A DNA stretch of 7,101 nucleotides, from assembly GCA_029974875.1 (NCBI GenBank), contig JARKQP010000629.1:1-7101 (forward strand), given 5' to 3'. Under the pieces are notes generated by a model. That model made no database searches, was not told the DNA's origin, and worked only from the letters and a program-made list of their open reading frames with translations. Shown one piece after another: positions 1 to 5,672 of this stretch (the stretch's first letter is position 1; each line of letters starts with the position of its first letter). This DNA comes from Mobilitalea sp. GTDB taxonomy: Bacteria; Bacillota_A; Clostridia; Lachnospirales; Lachnospiraceae. The translations under genes and the position numbers were made by a program.

Positions 1-453
1 GACACCCATAGGGAAATCACTTACACCGGGTTTACCTATACCGGGTTTGATTCCTCCGTACTTGGGGTACAGACGGTAACGGTAACCTACGGGGAGTTCT
101 CCACAACCCTCACGGTTGAGGTGGTCGACACCCTGGACATAGTCACCTGCCCCGTCTGCGGTTCACAGTATTACCTGGACGAGGACGGGACAGACCCTGG
201 GTGCCCCTACTGCTCAGGGAAAGGGGACGCGGAAAGGGCGGTCTTCTACTTTGATACGGTTTATACGGATGAGATCCTGAAAAAACTCCTGGAGGACGGG
301 GTATACCACCTACAGGAAGGGGACTACTTTACGTTAACGGTAAACATTACCAGGGATTCGGCAAGAGCCCGGATCATTGGGCTGTTCCGGGGAAGGAAAA
401 CGGAGGACAAGAGGAAGGAAAGCCGTACTTACGGAGGGGAGGTAACCATCTGA
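1..453 (+). CDS. Ig-like / zinc-knuckle protein, 3' end only (5' truncated by window)
   Basis: The frame is open from base 1 to the TGA at 451-453, so this is the last 150 residues of a longer gene. A GTG start at 121 would cut an Ig-like domain in half and is not credible. Residues 1-43 are the end of a bacterial Ig-like domain of the group 3/4 type, with the typical LGVQTVTVTY strand. Residues 50-71 form a zinc-ribbon-like knuckle with C50, C53, C68 and C71 (CPVC and DPGCPYC). Residues 81-115 form a small C-terminal domain with YTDEILKKL and GDYFTLTVN, followed by a basic tail. The order Ig, knuckle, C-terminal domain is the same as at the end of the next gene, so the two are paralogues and this one may also start with a membrane anchor outside the window. 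The next gene begins one base after its stop, indicating an operon. Metal binding and surface location are inferred; the function is unknown. Confidence 0.85.
   Translation, partial: DTHREITYTGFTYTGFDSSVLGVQTVTVTYGEFSTTLTVEVVDTLDIVTCPVCGSQYYLDEDGTDPGCPYCSGKGDAERAVFYFDTVYTDEILKKLLEDGVYHLQEGDYFTLTVNITRDSARARIIGLFRGRKTEDKRKESRTYGGEVTI
19..48 (+). repeat. 15-base imperfect tandem repeat coding TYTGF twice
   Basis: Bases 19-33 and 34-48 both encode Thr-Tyr-Thr-Gly-Phe and differ at only two of fifteen positions. The repeat lies in the Ig-like domain of the truncated first gene and looks like a small in-frame duplication of one strand segment. Confidence 0.6.
148..213 (+). repeat. Zinc-knuckle repeat, copy 1 (CPVC...CPYC)
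   Basis: This encodes C-x2-C-x14-C-x2-C with the core D-G-T-D-P-G-C-P-Y-C. It shares the Y-x-L-x2-D-(G/D)-(S/T)-D-P-G-C-P-Y-C signature with the two copies in the next gene at 2351-2413 and 2663-2728. The four cysteines have the spacing of a rubredoxin-knuckle or zinc-ribbon site. Metal binding is inferred. Confidence 0.75.
431..442 (+). promoter_or_regulatory. Ribosome binding site for the 841-aa gene
   Basis: A purine-rich double Shine-Dalgarno stretch (GGAGGGGAGG at 433-442) lies inside the end of the first gene, 12 bases before the ATG at 455. It supports that start and translation of the second gene from within the operon. Confidence 0.6.
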
Positions 454-454
454 C

Positions 455-2980
455 ATGAAACCATTGGACCATATCATTGACATCATACTTGCCATCCTGG
501 TCTTTTTCCTGTTCCCCCTCCTTTATTTTTCCATAAAACAGGATGCCTTAACGCAGACTGTCTCGGACACGGGAACGAAAAGCCTGGTCGAGGAGGTCAG
601 GAGCGACGGTTACCTTACGAAGGAGAGGTATGGGGAATTCCTGGACGGGCTGTCAAGGACAGGCCTGACCTATGACGTAACCCTGGAGTATTGGATGACG
701 GTGGAGGAACCGGAATACAGGTTCCGGACACCGGAGGAGGTCATTGACCTGCAGGATTCCCAGTTTTCCGGATCCAACACATACCACTATGTCCCGGTTA
801 CGACGGACAACCCGGAAGTGACGGATCCGGTCTACACGGGGAGCCTGAACACGGAGACGAACGAAAGCGTGATGGCATCCGCGGTCAACACGGGAGCTGC
901 GGAGAGCCACGTGCATACGGAAGCATGCTATACAGGGCATAAACATACCGAACGATCTACCTATACGCATTACCATAAACATACCTACGGCTGCCAGTAT
1001 TGGACTACTTATGTATATTGGATGGGAGAATGTGCCAGTTGCCACACTTATTATTGTTGGCAGGCACAGTTTTGGCAAAGCAATCAGCCTACGGGCGGCT
1101 GGCATGGCGGTTGTGCCAATTGTGGTTCGGAATACCGTGTAGCTGGTAAAGACAAGGTTACTGTAGAGAAGATCTGGACGTGCGGCTATAACATAGACCG
1201 CAATGGGGACGGAGTAAATGACGATGTAGGATTTGTAAATGAAATCGCATACCCGGATCAGATACTCCCACAGTCGTTTAAAGGTGGTACATTAGAGGAT
1301 GGCTGCCATAGTTTCCACCAGTGCGTTTATTCGGGGAGCGGGACAATGAACACGTCCAGCAGTGGTTTTGTTTATGCCTATATTACCCATTATGACCCTA
1401 ATTATTATAAAGACTTGGGTTGGATAAACCCACCTACCGAGAGGAACTTCAGTAATATTTTTTCATGGTCACGGGAAATGATCAGCCGGTATAACGGTGT
1501 TGTGTGCAGCTTACCTTCCGAGTTTTACTATTATACAACTGGAAATACTGCGGACAGGGAGCTTACAGGACGTGAGATTGTAAATTTTAACATACGGTTT
1601 AAGACGGAGATAGTAAATGGAAACCCCATGTTTAGCTATAAAATTGGCGTGAGTGAAGTGGTTTATAGCAGGAACGGTAATGTTTATACGGCCATTGCAA
1701 ATAATAATTTTTCAGCCGATTCAATGAGTGGTGACTTTACGAAACAGTATCTTTCTTTATATGACATAGCGGATATGTATGGGCAAGATTTATATACGAA
1801 AATTTCTGATTTACTTGTGGATAAAAACTCTGGTATAGCACGGGCTTTATTTTATGGCAGATTACCTTACACAAATACAGAAAGATATTGGGAGTGGGCA
1901 GAGGATGGTAATTCGTATGAAAGAATCAGATATATTTATACAGAGGGGTTGCCAACCATCGGATATCTAAGAACCTGGCAGTATAATGAAAACGGCCTGG
2001 GTAATTGCTGGGGGTCAGTAAGCTCTTGCTCTTATACAGGAAATAAGAATAGATGGAATTTTAGGTGTGGCCTGACAGAAGACACTACCCGCGACTGTGG
2101 GGCAGTAGTCACCAGCATTGTCCCTACCCATCCGGTGCAGGTGGTATACCAGAATGACCCGCTCATCACGACGGTCGTCATTACATATGCGGACGGATCG
2201 GTTGAAACACTGGTCGCCACAACTGATTTTAGCACGGCGGACTTATGCCAGAACCAGACGGCTACGCTGGCACATACATACACGTTGGACGGGATATCCC
2301 ATACAAAAACCTGTACCATTACCGTATCCGTAGTCCCAAGGAGTAAGACCTGCCCCAACGGCCACGCCTACCACCTGGAGGCCGACGGCAGTGACCCGGG
2401 CTGCCCATACTGCAGGGGCTGGCTTTCCTCCCTGAAACTGGTCACGCCGGCTGACGGGAAACTGACAATCTACCGTGGAACCACGTTGGAGCAGAACGGG
2501 GTGGAACTCCTGGCGACCTACCTGGACGGGCATAAGGAAACACTGACAGAAGGATACGCGGACAACCTTGACATTGGCTACATCGGGATCCAGACCGTGA
2601 CCATCGGGTACAAGGGGAAAACAGTAACCGTCATAGTCACCGTAAAACGTAACATCACAAAATGTATGATCTGTGGAAGGTTCTATGAACTGTACCCGGA
2701 TGATTCCGACCCTGGATGCCCGTACTGTGCGGCAAAGACGCCCATCTTCACTGGGAATGTCATGGAATATAAAAAAGAAAAATATACGGAAGACATTCTG
2801 AAGGAGCTTTACGAAGGCACTGGAATCTATTATTTTTCCAGGGGGAATTATTTTAAGATATCTCTGTCAAACAGTAGCAGGAGCCTGGGATATAAGTTAA
2901 ACGCCTTTCTGCATAAACCATTACCGGAAGAGAGCATCAGGACAGAGGATGGCGGTTATATCCGTGAAAACGGACAGTAG
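455..2980 (+). CDS. Membrane-anchored, Cys/His-rich, Ig-like and zinc-knuckle surface protein
   Basis: 841 aa, starting one base after the previous stop. Residues 7-27 are a membrane helix right after a short N-terminus, with no lipobox or clear signal-peptidase site, so it is probably an uncleaved anchor. Residues 28-95 form a helical segment like those after the helix of TadE-like or pilin-like proteins. Residues 152-180 are rich in His and Cys (HVHTEACY, seven His). Residues 193-223 hold two more CxxC pairs, and 248-256 is a DxNxDG calcium-loop-like motif. About 166-546 is an AT-rich, Tyr/Asn-rich region I do not recognise. Then come Ig-like 556-628, knuckle 633-653, Ig-like 659-732, knuckle 737-758 and a C-terminal domain at 770-810 shared with the upstream gene. 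It has 24 cysteines; C598 and C620 could form an Ig disulfide. The likely role is a structural or adhesive surface protein of a pilus- or secretion-type locus. That role is inferred; the domains are seen. Confidence 0.9.
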   Translation: MKPLDHIIDIILAILVFFLFPLLYFSIKQDALTQTVSDTGTKSLVEEVRSDGYLTKERYGEFLDGLSRTGLTYDVTLEYWMTVEEPEYRFRTPEEVIDLQDSQFSGSNTYHYVPVTTDNPEVTDPVYTGSLNTETNESVMASAVNTGAAESHVHTEACYTGHKHTERSTYTHYHKHTYGCQYWTTYVYWMGECASCHTYYCWQAQFWQSNQPTGGWHGGCANCGSEYRVAGKDKVTVEKIWTCGYNIDRNGDGVNDDVGFVNEIAYPDQILPQSFKGGTLEDGCHSFHQCVYSGSGTMNTSSSGFVYAYITHYDPNYYKDLGWINPPTERNFSNIFSWSREMISRYNGVVCSLPSEFYYYTTGNTADRELTGREIVNFNIRFKTEIVNGNPMFSYKIGVSEVVYSRNGNVYTAIANNNFSADSMSGDFTKQYLSLYDIADMYGQDLYTKISDLLVDKNSGIARALFYGRLPYTNTERYWEWAEDGNSYERIRYIYTEGLPTIGYLRTWQYNENGLGNCWGSVSSCSYTGNKNRWNFRCGLTEDTTRDCGAVVTSIVPTHPVQVVYQNDPLITTVVITYADGSVETLVATTDFSTADLCQNQTATLAHTYTLDGISHTKTCTITVSVVPRSKTCPNGHAYHLEADGSDPGCPYCRGWLSSLKLVTPADGKLTIYRGTTLEQNGVELLATYLDGHKETLTEGYADNLDIGYIGIQTVTIGYKGKTVTVIVTVKRNITKCMICGRFYELYPDDSDPGCPYCAAKTPIFTGNVMEYKKEKYTEDILKELYEGTGIYYFSRGNYFKISLSNSSRSLGYKLNAFLHKPLPEESIRTEDGGYIRENGQ
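908..994 (+). other. His/Cys-rich tract in the 841-aa protein
   Basis: Residues 152-180 contain H152, H154, H162, H164, H172, H174 and H176 with C158 and C180. The opening HVHTEACY is of the HxHxxxCY type that I recall from secreted proteins of gut Firmicutes. It is a plausible site for zinc or another transition metal; that function is inferred. Confidence 0.6.
950..2090 (+). other. AT-rich, compositionally distinct middle of the 841-aa gene
   Basis: Hand counts on 60-base lines give GC of 37% (from 1381), 35% (1681), 32% (1741) and 35% (1801), against 58% (121), 53% (661) and 70% (2341) in the flanks. Codons shift from TAC/ACC/CTG-rich to TAT/AAT/TTA-rich. The reading frame is intact across both boundaries. 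It looks like a replaced or fast-changing central domain in a conserved frame. Confidence 0.65.
1196..1225 (+). other. DxNxDGxxD calcium-loop-like motif
   Basis: Residues 248-257 read DRNGDGVNDD, matching the Asp/Asn spacing of dockerin, EF-hand-like and thrombospondin type 3 calcium loops. Only one copy is present and no helix pair is obvious, so it may be a lone calcium-binding turn. Confidence 0.4.
2120..2338 (+). repeat. Ig-like domain 1 of the 841-aa protein
   Basis: Residues 556-628 have a bacterial Ig-like pattern: an opening P-x-Q-V-V-Y strand, the ITYADGSVETL strand-turn-strand and the closing TCTITVSVVP strand. C598 and C620 lie at positions that could form a disulfide. It leads straight into a knuckle, as does the next Ig-like domain. 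Confidence 0.65.
2351..2413 (+). repeat. Zinc-knuckle repeat, copy 2 (CPNGH...CPYC)
   Basis: Residues 633-653 match the other knuckles, but the second cysteine of the first pair is missing: the sequence is C-P-N-G-H. H637 or another nearby residue may complete the site, as in zinc ribbons opening with CPNGH. C650 and C653 are conserved in the DPGCPYC core. Confidence 0.7.
2429..2650 (+). repeat. Ig-like domain 2 of the 841-aa protein
   Basis: Residues 659-732 fit the bacterial Ig-like group 3/4 pattern, with ATYLDGHKETLT, the YIGIQTVTIGYKGK hairpin and the final VTVIVTV strand. The hairpin closely matches LGVQTVTVTYGEF in the upstream partial gene, so the Ig-knuckle pair is a duplicated unit. 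Confidence 0.75.
2663..2728 (+). repeat. Zinc-knuckle repeat, copy 3 (CMIC...CPYC)
   Basis: Residues 737-758 have C737, C740, C755 and C758 with the same 14-residue gap as copy 1 and the same SDPGCPYC core. It is followed by the C-terminal domain, in the same order as in the upstream partial gene. Confidence 0.75.
2753..2884 (+). repeat. C-terminal domain shared by the two tandem paralogues
   Basis: Residues 767-810 (YTEDILKEL, GNYFKISLS) line up with the end of the first gene (YTDEILKKL, GDYFTLTVN; roughly bases 241-372) without large gaps. The domain is about 40 residues, predicted helix then strands, and I do not recognise it. Being last in both proteins and always after a knuckle, it may be a docking or assembly domain (inferred). 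Confidence 0.6.
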
Positions 2981-2998
2981 GGAGGGAGAGCGTCGGAG
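2981..2998 (+). promoter_or_regulatory. Ribosome binding sites deciding the 3003 start
   Basis: GGAGGGAG at 2981-2988 and GGAG at 2995-2998 lie 14 and 4 bases before the ATG at 3003. They favour that ATG over the in-frame ATG at 2949, which lies inside the previous gene and would add 18 mostly polar, charged residues in front of the membrane helix. Confidence 0.6.
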
Positions 2999-3002
2999 AA
3001 CC

Positions 3003-4061
3003 ATGAAATTAAACCATTTTATATTAGTGTTTGTCATTATCGTGATATCGACAGTTGTAGTCCTGGACATAAAAACAGACGGACTTAAAGCGGCAATCAG
3101 AGATAAGAGAGAGATTGACCGGAATATTGATAATGCCATTGACGATGGAATTGCATCCTTCGTAAGGGTAGATGATGACAACAGGCTGATCGTCGATAAA
3201 AGCTCCGCCATCAACAGTTTTTTCATTTCCCTTGCAGCAGCCTTTGGCGTGCTGTCAGATCCGGCGGGCAGGGAGAAGCTGAACCTTTATGTGCCTGTTG
3301 TATGTGTTACGGTAGAGGATGGCTATTACATCTTTTATAGTGATACCTATACGGGGGCTGATGGAAAGATTTATTTAACAAAAAGATGGTCGGAAAAATT
3401 CCCCTACTATTATGAGGACGGAGATTTTATTTACGGCTTTACCTTAGGGGATAGGGTGACCCTATACGATAAGAACAGCCTGCTTGATCCCTCCGGTAAC
3501 CAGAAGGTGTTTATCATGGATTACCATGAGCTACAAAATAATGAGGAATATTCCTTATTCAGGGCAGCAAGAACCGATAATTTAATGTTATCAGATGAAA
3601 AATTTACTGAGATAAAGAATATCGGGATCATAAATCTTATCCAGGATTCGCTAGGATATTATACAAGCAGGCATAACAGGATAGCATCACAATATGGCAT
3701 AACCTATAACTTTGCACTCCCGGCAACCGATAGGCAGGAATGGGAAAATTATATGGAAAGGAACAGTATGTTCGTAGTCTTTCAGGGCTACCCATATTGT
3801 AACGGATCGGATGAGACCTACAGTAGAATTGCCACCTCGGGAGCAAAGGTATCAAAGAAGGATGTGTTCTACCTGGAGCAGAAAAGCTGGTATCTGATAT
3901 ATCACAGAAGCAGTTGCCCGGAGTTGCGGGGAGATGGGCTGCTATTTCTTGATGAGCCTCATTATACAGTGAAAAGCTGTGCTAAGGAAGGAGCCTATGC
4001 GTGCCCGGTTTGCTGTGCGGAAGGAGCCTACGCACCGGATTATGAGCCGTATGTTGAGTAA
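3003..4061 (+). CDS. Single-pass, pilin-like membrane protein with C-terminal Cys/His motif
   Basis: 352 aa, third in the left operon, 22 bases after the previous stop. The 3003 start gives a short MKLNH lead followed at once by a membrane helix (6-22), like the 841-aa protein. An in-frame ATG at 2949 is a less likely start. Residues 23-110 are a charged helical part, then a hydrophobic NSFFISLAAAFGVL segment and the LYVPVVCVTVEDGYYI strand block. I associate this layout with small exported proteins of clostridial Tad-type loci, from memory and without a confirmed family name. The middle (111-270) is Tyr-rich and unrecognised. The C-terminus has Y-H-R-S-S-C (H291, C295), then C316 and A-Y-A-C-P-V-C-C (C324, C327, C328). 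This matches the YHxxxC...GYxxCxxC motif of Ada-like zinc-binding domains found at the ends of many secreted proteins. It probably sits outside the membrane. The exact role is unknown. Confidence 0.85.
   Translation: MKLNHFILVFVIIVISTVVVLDIKTDGLKAAIRDKREIDRNIDNAIDDGIASFVRVDDDNRLIVDKSSAINSFFISLAAAFGVLSDPAGREKLNLYVPVVCVTVEDGYYIFYSDTYTGADGKIYLTKRWSEKFPYYYEDGDFIYGFTLGDRVTLYDKNSLLDPSGNQKVFIMDYHELQNNEEYSLFRAARTDNLMLSDEKFTEIKNIGIINLIQDSLGYYTSRHNRIASQYGITYNFALPATDRQEWENYMERNSMFVVFQGYPYCNGSDETYSRIATSGAKVSKKDVFYLEQKSWYLIYHRSSCPELRGDGLLFLDEPHYTVKSCAKEGAYACPVCCAEGAYAPDYEPYVE
3870..3986 (+). other. Ada-like Cys/His motif region, first half
   Basis: Residues 290-328 of the 352-aa protein run from the YHRSSC element to the CPVCC element. 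The order Tyr-His-x3-Cys, a loop, then Gly-Ala-Tyr-x-Cys-x2-Cys fits the four-ligand site of Ada-like metal-binding domains, although C316 and C328 are extra cysteines. Metal binding is inferred. Confidence 0.5.
3986..4034 (+). repeat. 33-base-offset direct repeat at the end of the 352-aa gene
   Basis: GGAAGGAGCCTATGCG (3986-4001) recurs as GGAAGGAGCCTACGCA (4019-4034), 33 bases (11 codons) apart and in frame. Both encode EGAYA. The first copy leads into the CPVCC metal-site element and the second into a proline-containing tail, suggesting an old in-frame duplication. Confidence 0.6.
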
Positions 4062-4097
4062 AACCTTAATAATGTCAATTAGAATAACAAGGTTTTA
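4059..4097 (+). terminator. Inverted repeat at the end of the left operon, possible weak terminator
   Basis: TAAAACCTT (4059-4067, starting with the TAA stop) and AAGGTTTTA (4089-4097) are perfect 9-base reverse complements around a 21-base AT-rich loop. There is no clear U-run after the stem apart from the TTTT within it, and TTAATAA at 4066-4072 could instead pair with TTATTAA at 4102-4108. It may be a weak terminator or a competing RNA structure. Confidence 0.35.
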
Positions 4098-4190
4098 GGG
4101 GTTATTAATAAAATTAGTTTTGGGAATATGGGATGCGTTAGGTAGTAATAGAAATAGATTTAGCTTTCTATTTGAATAGCGATATTAATT

Positions 4191-4276
4191 CGTAAGTTAC
4201 TGTATAAAATTACCGATATATATCCCAATATTACTAAAAATGTATTATAATGGAATTGGATCTTATTTACGTAAGT
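4191..4276 (+). repeat. CGTAAGT direct repeat flanking the promoter
   Basis: CGTAAGT occurs at 4191-4197 and 4270-4276, 79 bases apart. The second copy overlaps the palindrome TTACGTAA (4267-4274), about 16 bases after the TATAAT box. It could be a paired regulator-binding site, but a 7-base match in AT-rich DNA can be chance. Confidence 0.25.
4246..4251 (+). promoter_or_regulatory. Candidate -10 box (TATAAT) for the right operon
   Basis: A perfect TATAAT lies about 60 bases before the ATG at 4314. No good TTGACA-like element is seen 16-19 bases upstream (the bases there read roughly TCCCAA), so an activator or a non-standard sigma contact may be needed. The upstream DNA is strongly AT-rich, which fits a promoter. 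Confidence 0.4.
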
Positions 4277-4303
4277 GAAGAAGAAATTCGACTAAATACA
4301 GAT

Positions 4304-4310
4304 GGAGGGG
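4304..4310 (+). promoter_or_regulatory. Ribosome binding site deciding the 4314 start
   Basis: GGAGGGG lies 3 to 5 bases before the ATG at 4314. An upstream in-frame ATG at 4302 overlaps this Shine-Dalgarno itself and has none of its own at a good distance, so 4314 is preferred. Confidence 0.75.
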
Positions 4311-4313
4311 AAC

Positions 4314-5672
4314 ATGAGAGATAGCACAGGAGGAAACATAAAAGGAAAAACAAAAGGAAATATAAAAGCGGATAGGAAGGGAAAAAGACTGATAGCAATT
4401 ATTATGGCAGCAATTATACTTTCAACGTTTGCAATACCGGCGCAGAAAGCAGAGGCGGCAGGTTACATTAAGGTAAATACATTTTTGGAATTACTGGTTA
4501 CGGAGCTGAAGCTACAAGTAGATACAAGTAAGCAGGAGCCCTATATCGAAGCTGCCAAGGCGGTGGGAATATTAAAGGATGGGGATTTCAAGAAGTATAC
4601 CGGATACCTTACTAGGGAGGATCTTGCCGTATTGGCAAACCGGGCAGATGAATACCTGAACGGGGATACCGTAAAAGAGAAGCTGATTAATACGGTTCTT
4701 GAAAAGAGGATATCCGATATCAGAAGCGTAGCAGAGGGAAAACGTAAGGACGTGGCCAAGGTCATGGCAAAGGGGATCATTATTGGTTATGGCAATGGCG
4801 CCTATTCCCAGGACCGGGCTTTCAAAGGCAAGGGTTATGTCACGCCGGCAGCGGCAAAGTCTGTCATCTCCCTGGTGCTGGATCCGGAAAAAAGGGCAAA
4901 AATAAGCCCCGACGGGCAGCTGATCAGGACTACCAACCTCCCGAAGTATGCAAAGTATTATTCTTATATACTCGCCAGTTTCCCGAACCAATATTATGAC
5001 TGGAAGTTCCGTTATGAGGGACAGGCAAAGGTGAACCCGAGGACTCAGGAAAGGATCCCGTATGTATACCTGGAGGAATATGCATCACCAAAAGACATAG
5101 ATAAGATAACGGACTTTGATGACTTCAAGTCCGTTAGGGAAGAATACCTTGACCTATGGGTCCAGAAAGTAAAGACCTACACGGAATGTGTGTTTAATGC
5201 GGATTACCGTACCATTGATGACAAATGGGTAAACACCCTTCTTTTGGCGGATTACAGTTATGGGCATGATAACCTGGTAAAACAGGAAAAGGAATATATC
5301 AAACAGTATATTAAAGATATGAAAGCTAATAAGACCACAATAGAAAGTTCAAAGATAGCTGTGGATGGTTCATCCCTGTATTATTCTGCGGGGAGATATA
5401 CGTTAAGGGTATATGTTAAATACAGGATTTTATCGTCAGAAGTGAAGTATGGGGTGGATACGGATACCCTAATCATGGACAACCCATATGGAAGAATACT
5501 CTATACCAGGTATCCATTGGTAAATCTTAATAATTTTACGGCCGGCAAATGGAAAGAGGGATATTTTGATGTTGAGCTTGGATATTACAGCTATAAAAGT
5601 CCGGAGAATATTGGGGTACTTTTTGCTATCTGGAATGAGCCTTTCTATGATAAGAGGAGAATTGGAGAATGA
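4314..5672 (+). CDS. Secreted S-layer-homology (SLH) type protein
   Basis: 452 aa from the ATG at 4314, chosen because GGAGGGG lies just before it. The N-terminus is very basic (many Lys/Arg in 1-25), followed by a hydrophobic core (26-42) and an A-E-A cleavage signal near residue 48, a classic Sec signal peptide. Residues 76-115 fit an SLH module (IEAAKAVGIL, then LTREDLAVLANRA). Residues 142-190 look like a second, diverged one (VMAKGIIIGYGNGAYS, then YVTPAAAKSVI). SLH modules usually occur in threes and bind pyruvylated wall polymer; with two at most, wall binding may be weak or the fold may serve another purpose. Residues 195-452 are Tyr-rich and unrecognised (SFPNQYYDWKFRYEG is a notable stretch). 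There is one cysteine (C292). The stop overlaps the next ATG (ATGA), so the two are translationally coupled and their products probably act together outside the membrane. Confidence 0.85.
   Translation: MRDSTGGNIKGKTKGNIKADRKGKRLIAIIMAAIILSTFAIPAQKAEAAGYIKVNTFLELLVTELKLQVDTSKQEPYIEAAKAVGILKDGDFKKYTGYLTREDLAVLANRADEYLNGDTVKEKLINTVLEKRISDIRSVAEGKRKDVAKVMAKGIIIGYGNGAYSQDRAFKGKGYVTPAAAKSVISLVLDPEKRAKISPDGQLIRTTNLPKYAKYYSYILASFPNQYYDWKFRYEGQAKVNPRTQERIPYVYLEEYASPKDIDKITDFDDFKSVREEYLDLWVQKVKTYTECVFNADYRTIDDKWVNTLLLADYSYGHDNLVKQEKEYIKQYIKDMKANKTTIESSKIAVDGSSLYYSAGRYTLRVYVKYRILSSEVKYGVDTDTLIMDNPYGRILYTRYPLVNLNNFTAGKWKEGYFDVELGYYSYKSPENIGVLFAIWNEPFYDKRRIGE
4539..4883 (+). other. SLH module pair within the 452-aa protein
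   Basis: The first module spans residues 76-115 and the second 142-190. Both have the helix - Gly-Ile-Leu/Ile turn - Thr-Arg-Glu or Thr-Pro-Ala helix pattern of SLH repeats. The TRED tetrad of the first is close to the conserved TRAE of the family; the second has TPAA there and may not bind wall polymer. Confidence 0.6.

Larger units (their letters stand above)
4062..4313 (+). other. AT-rich intergenic region between the two gene groups
   Basis: This 252-base gap is the only long non-coding stretch. It holds the inverted repeat after the upstream stop, a short CTATT/AATAG palindrome (4168-4179), a CGTAAGT heptamer at 4191-4197 and again at 4270-4276, a TATAAT box at 4246-4251 and the ribosome site of the next gene. 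No gene of convincing length or RNA gene is seen in it. Confidence 0.7.

Noticed and set aside
121..453. Treating the first gene as a complete 110-aa protein starting with GTG at 121
   Set aside because: The frame is open up to base 1 and residues before 121 complete an Ig-like strand pattern, so the gene is truncated by the window.
653..1105. 150-codon open frame on the minus strand
   Set aside because: It lies antisense inside the well-supported 841-aa gene, has low-complexity composition and no ribosome site or recognisable domain.
2949..3002. Alternative start at 2949 for the 352-aa protein
   Set aside because: It would overlap the previous gene by 32 bases and put 18 mostly polar, charged residues before the membrane helix, while good Shine-Dalgarno sites precede 3003.
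4250..4324. 24-codon small open frame (ATG at 4250, TAG at 4322-4324) overlapping the start of the SLH gene, possible leader peptide
   Set aside because: Its ATG overlaps the candidate -10 box and it has no Shine-Dalgarno, so if that promoter is used the transcript would not include its start.
4572..4991. 139-codon open frame on the minus strand
   Set aside because: It is antisense to the SLH modules, whose protein pattern is convincing on the + strand; no own features seen.
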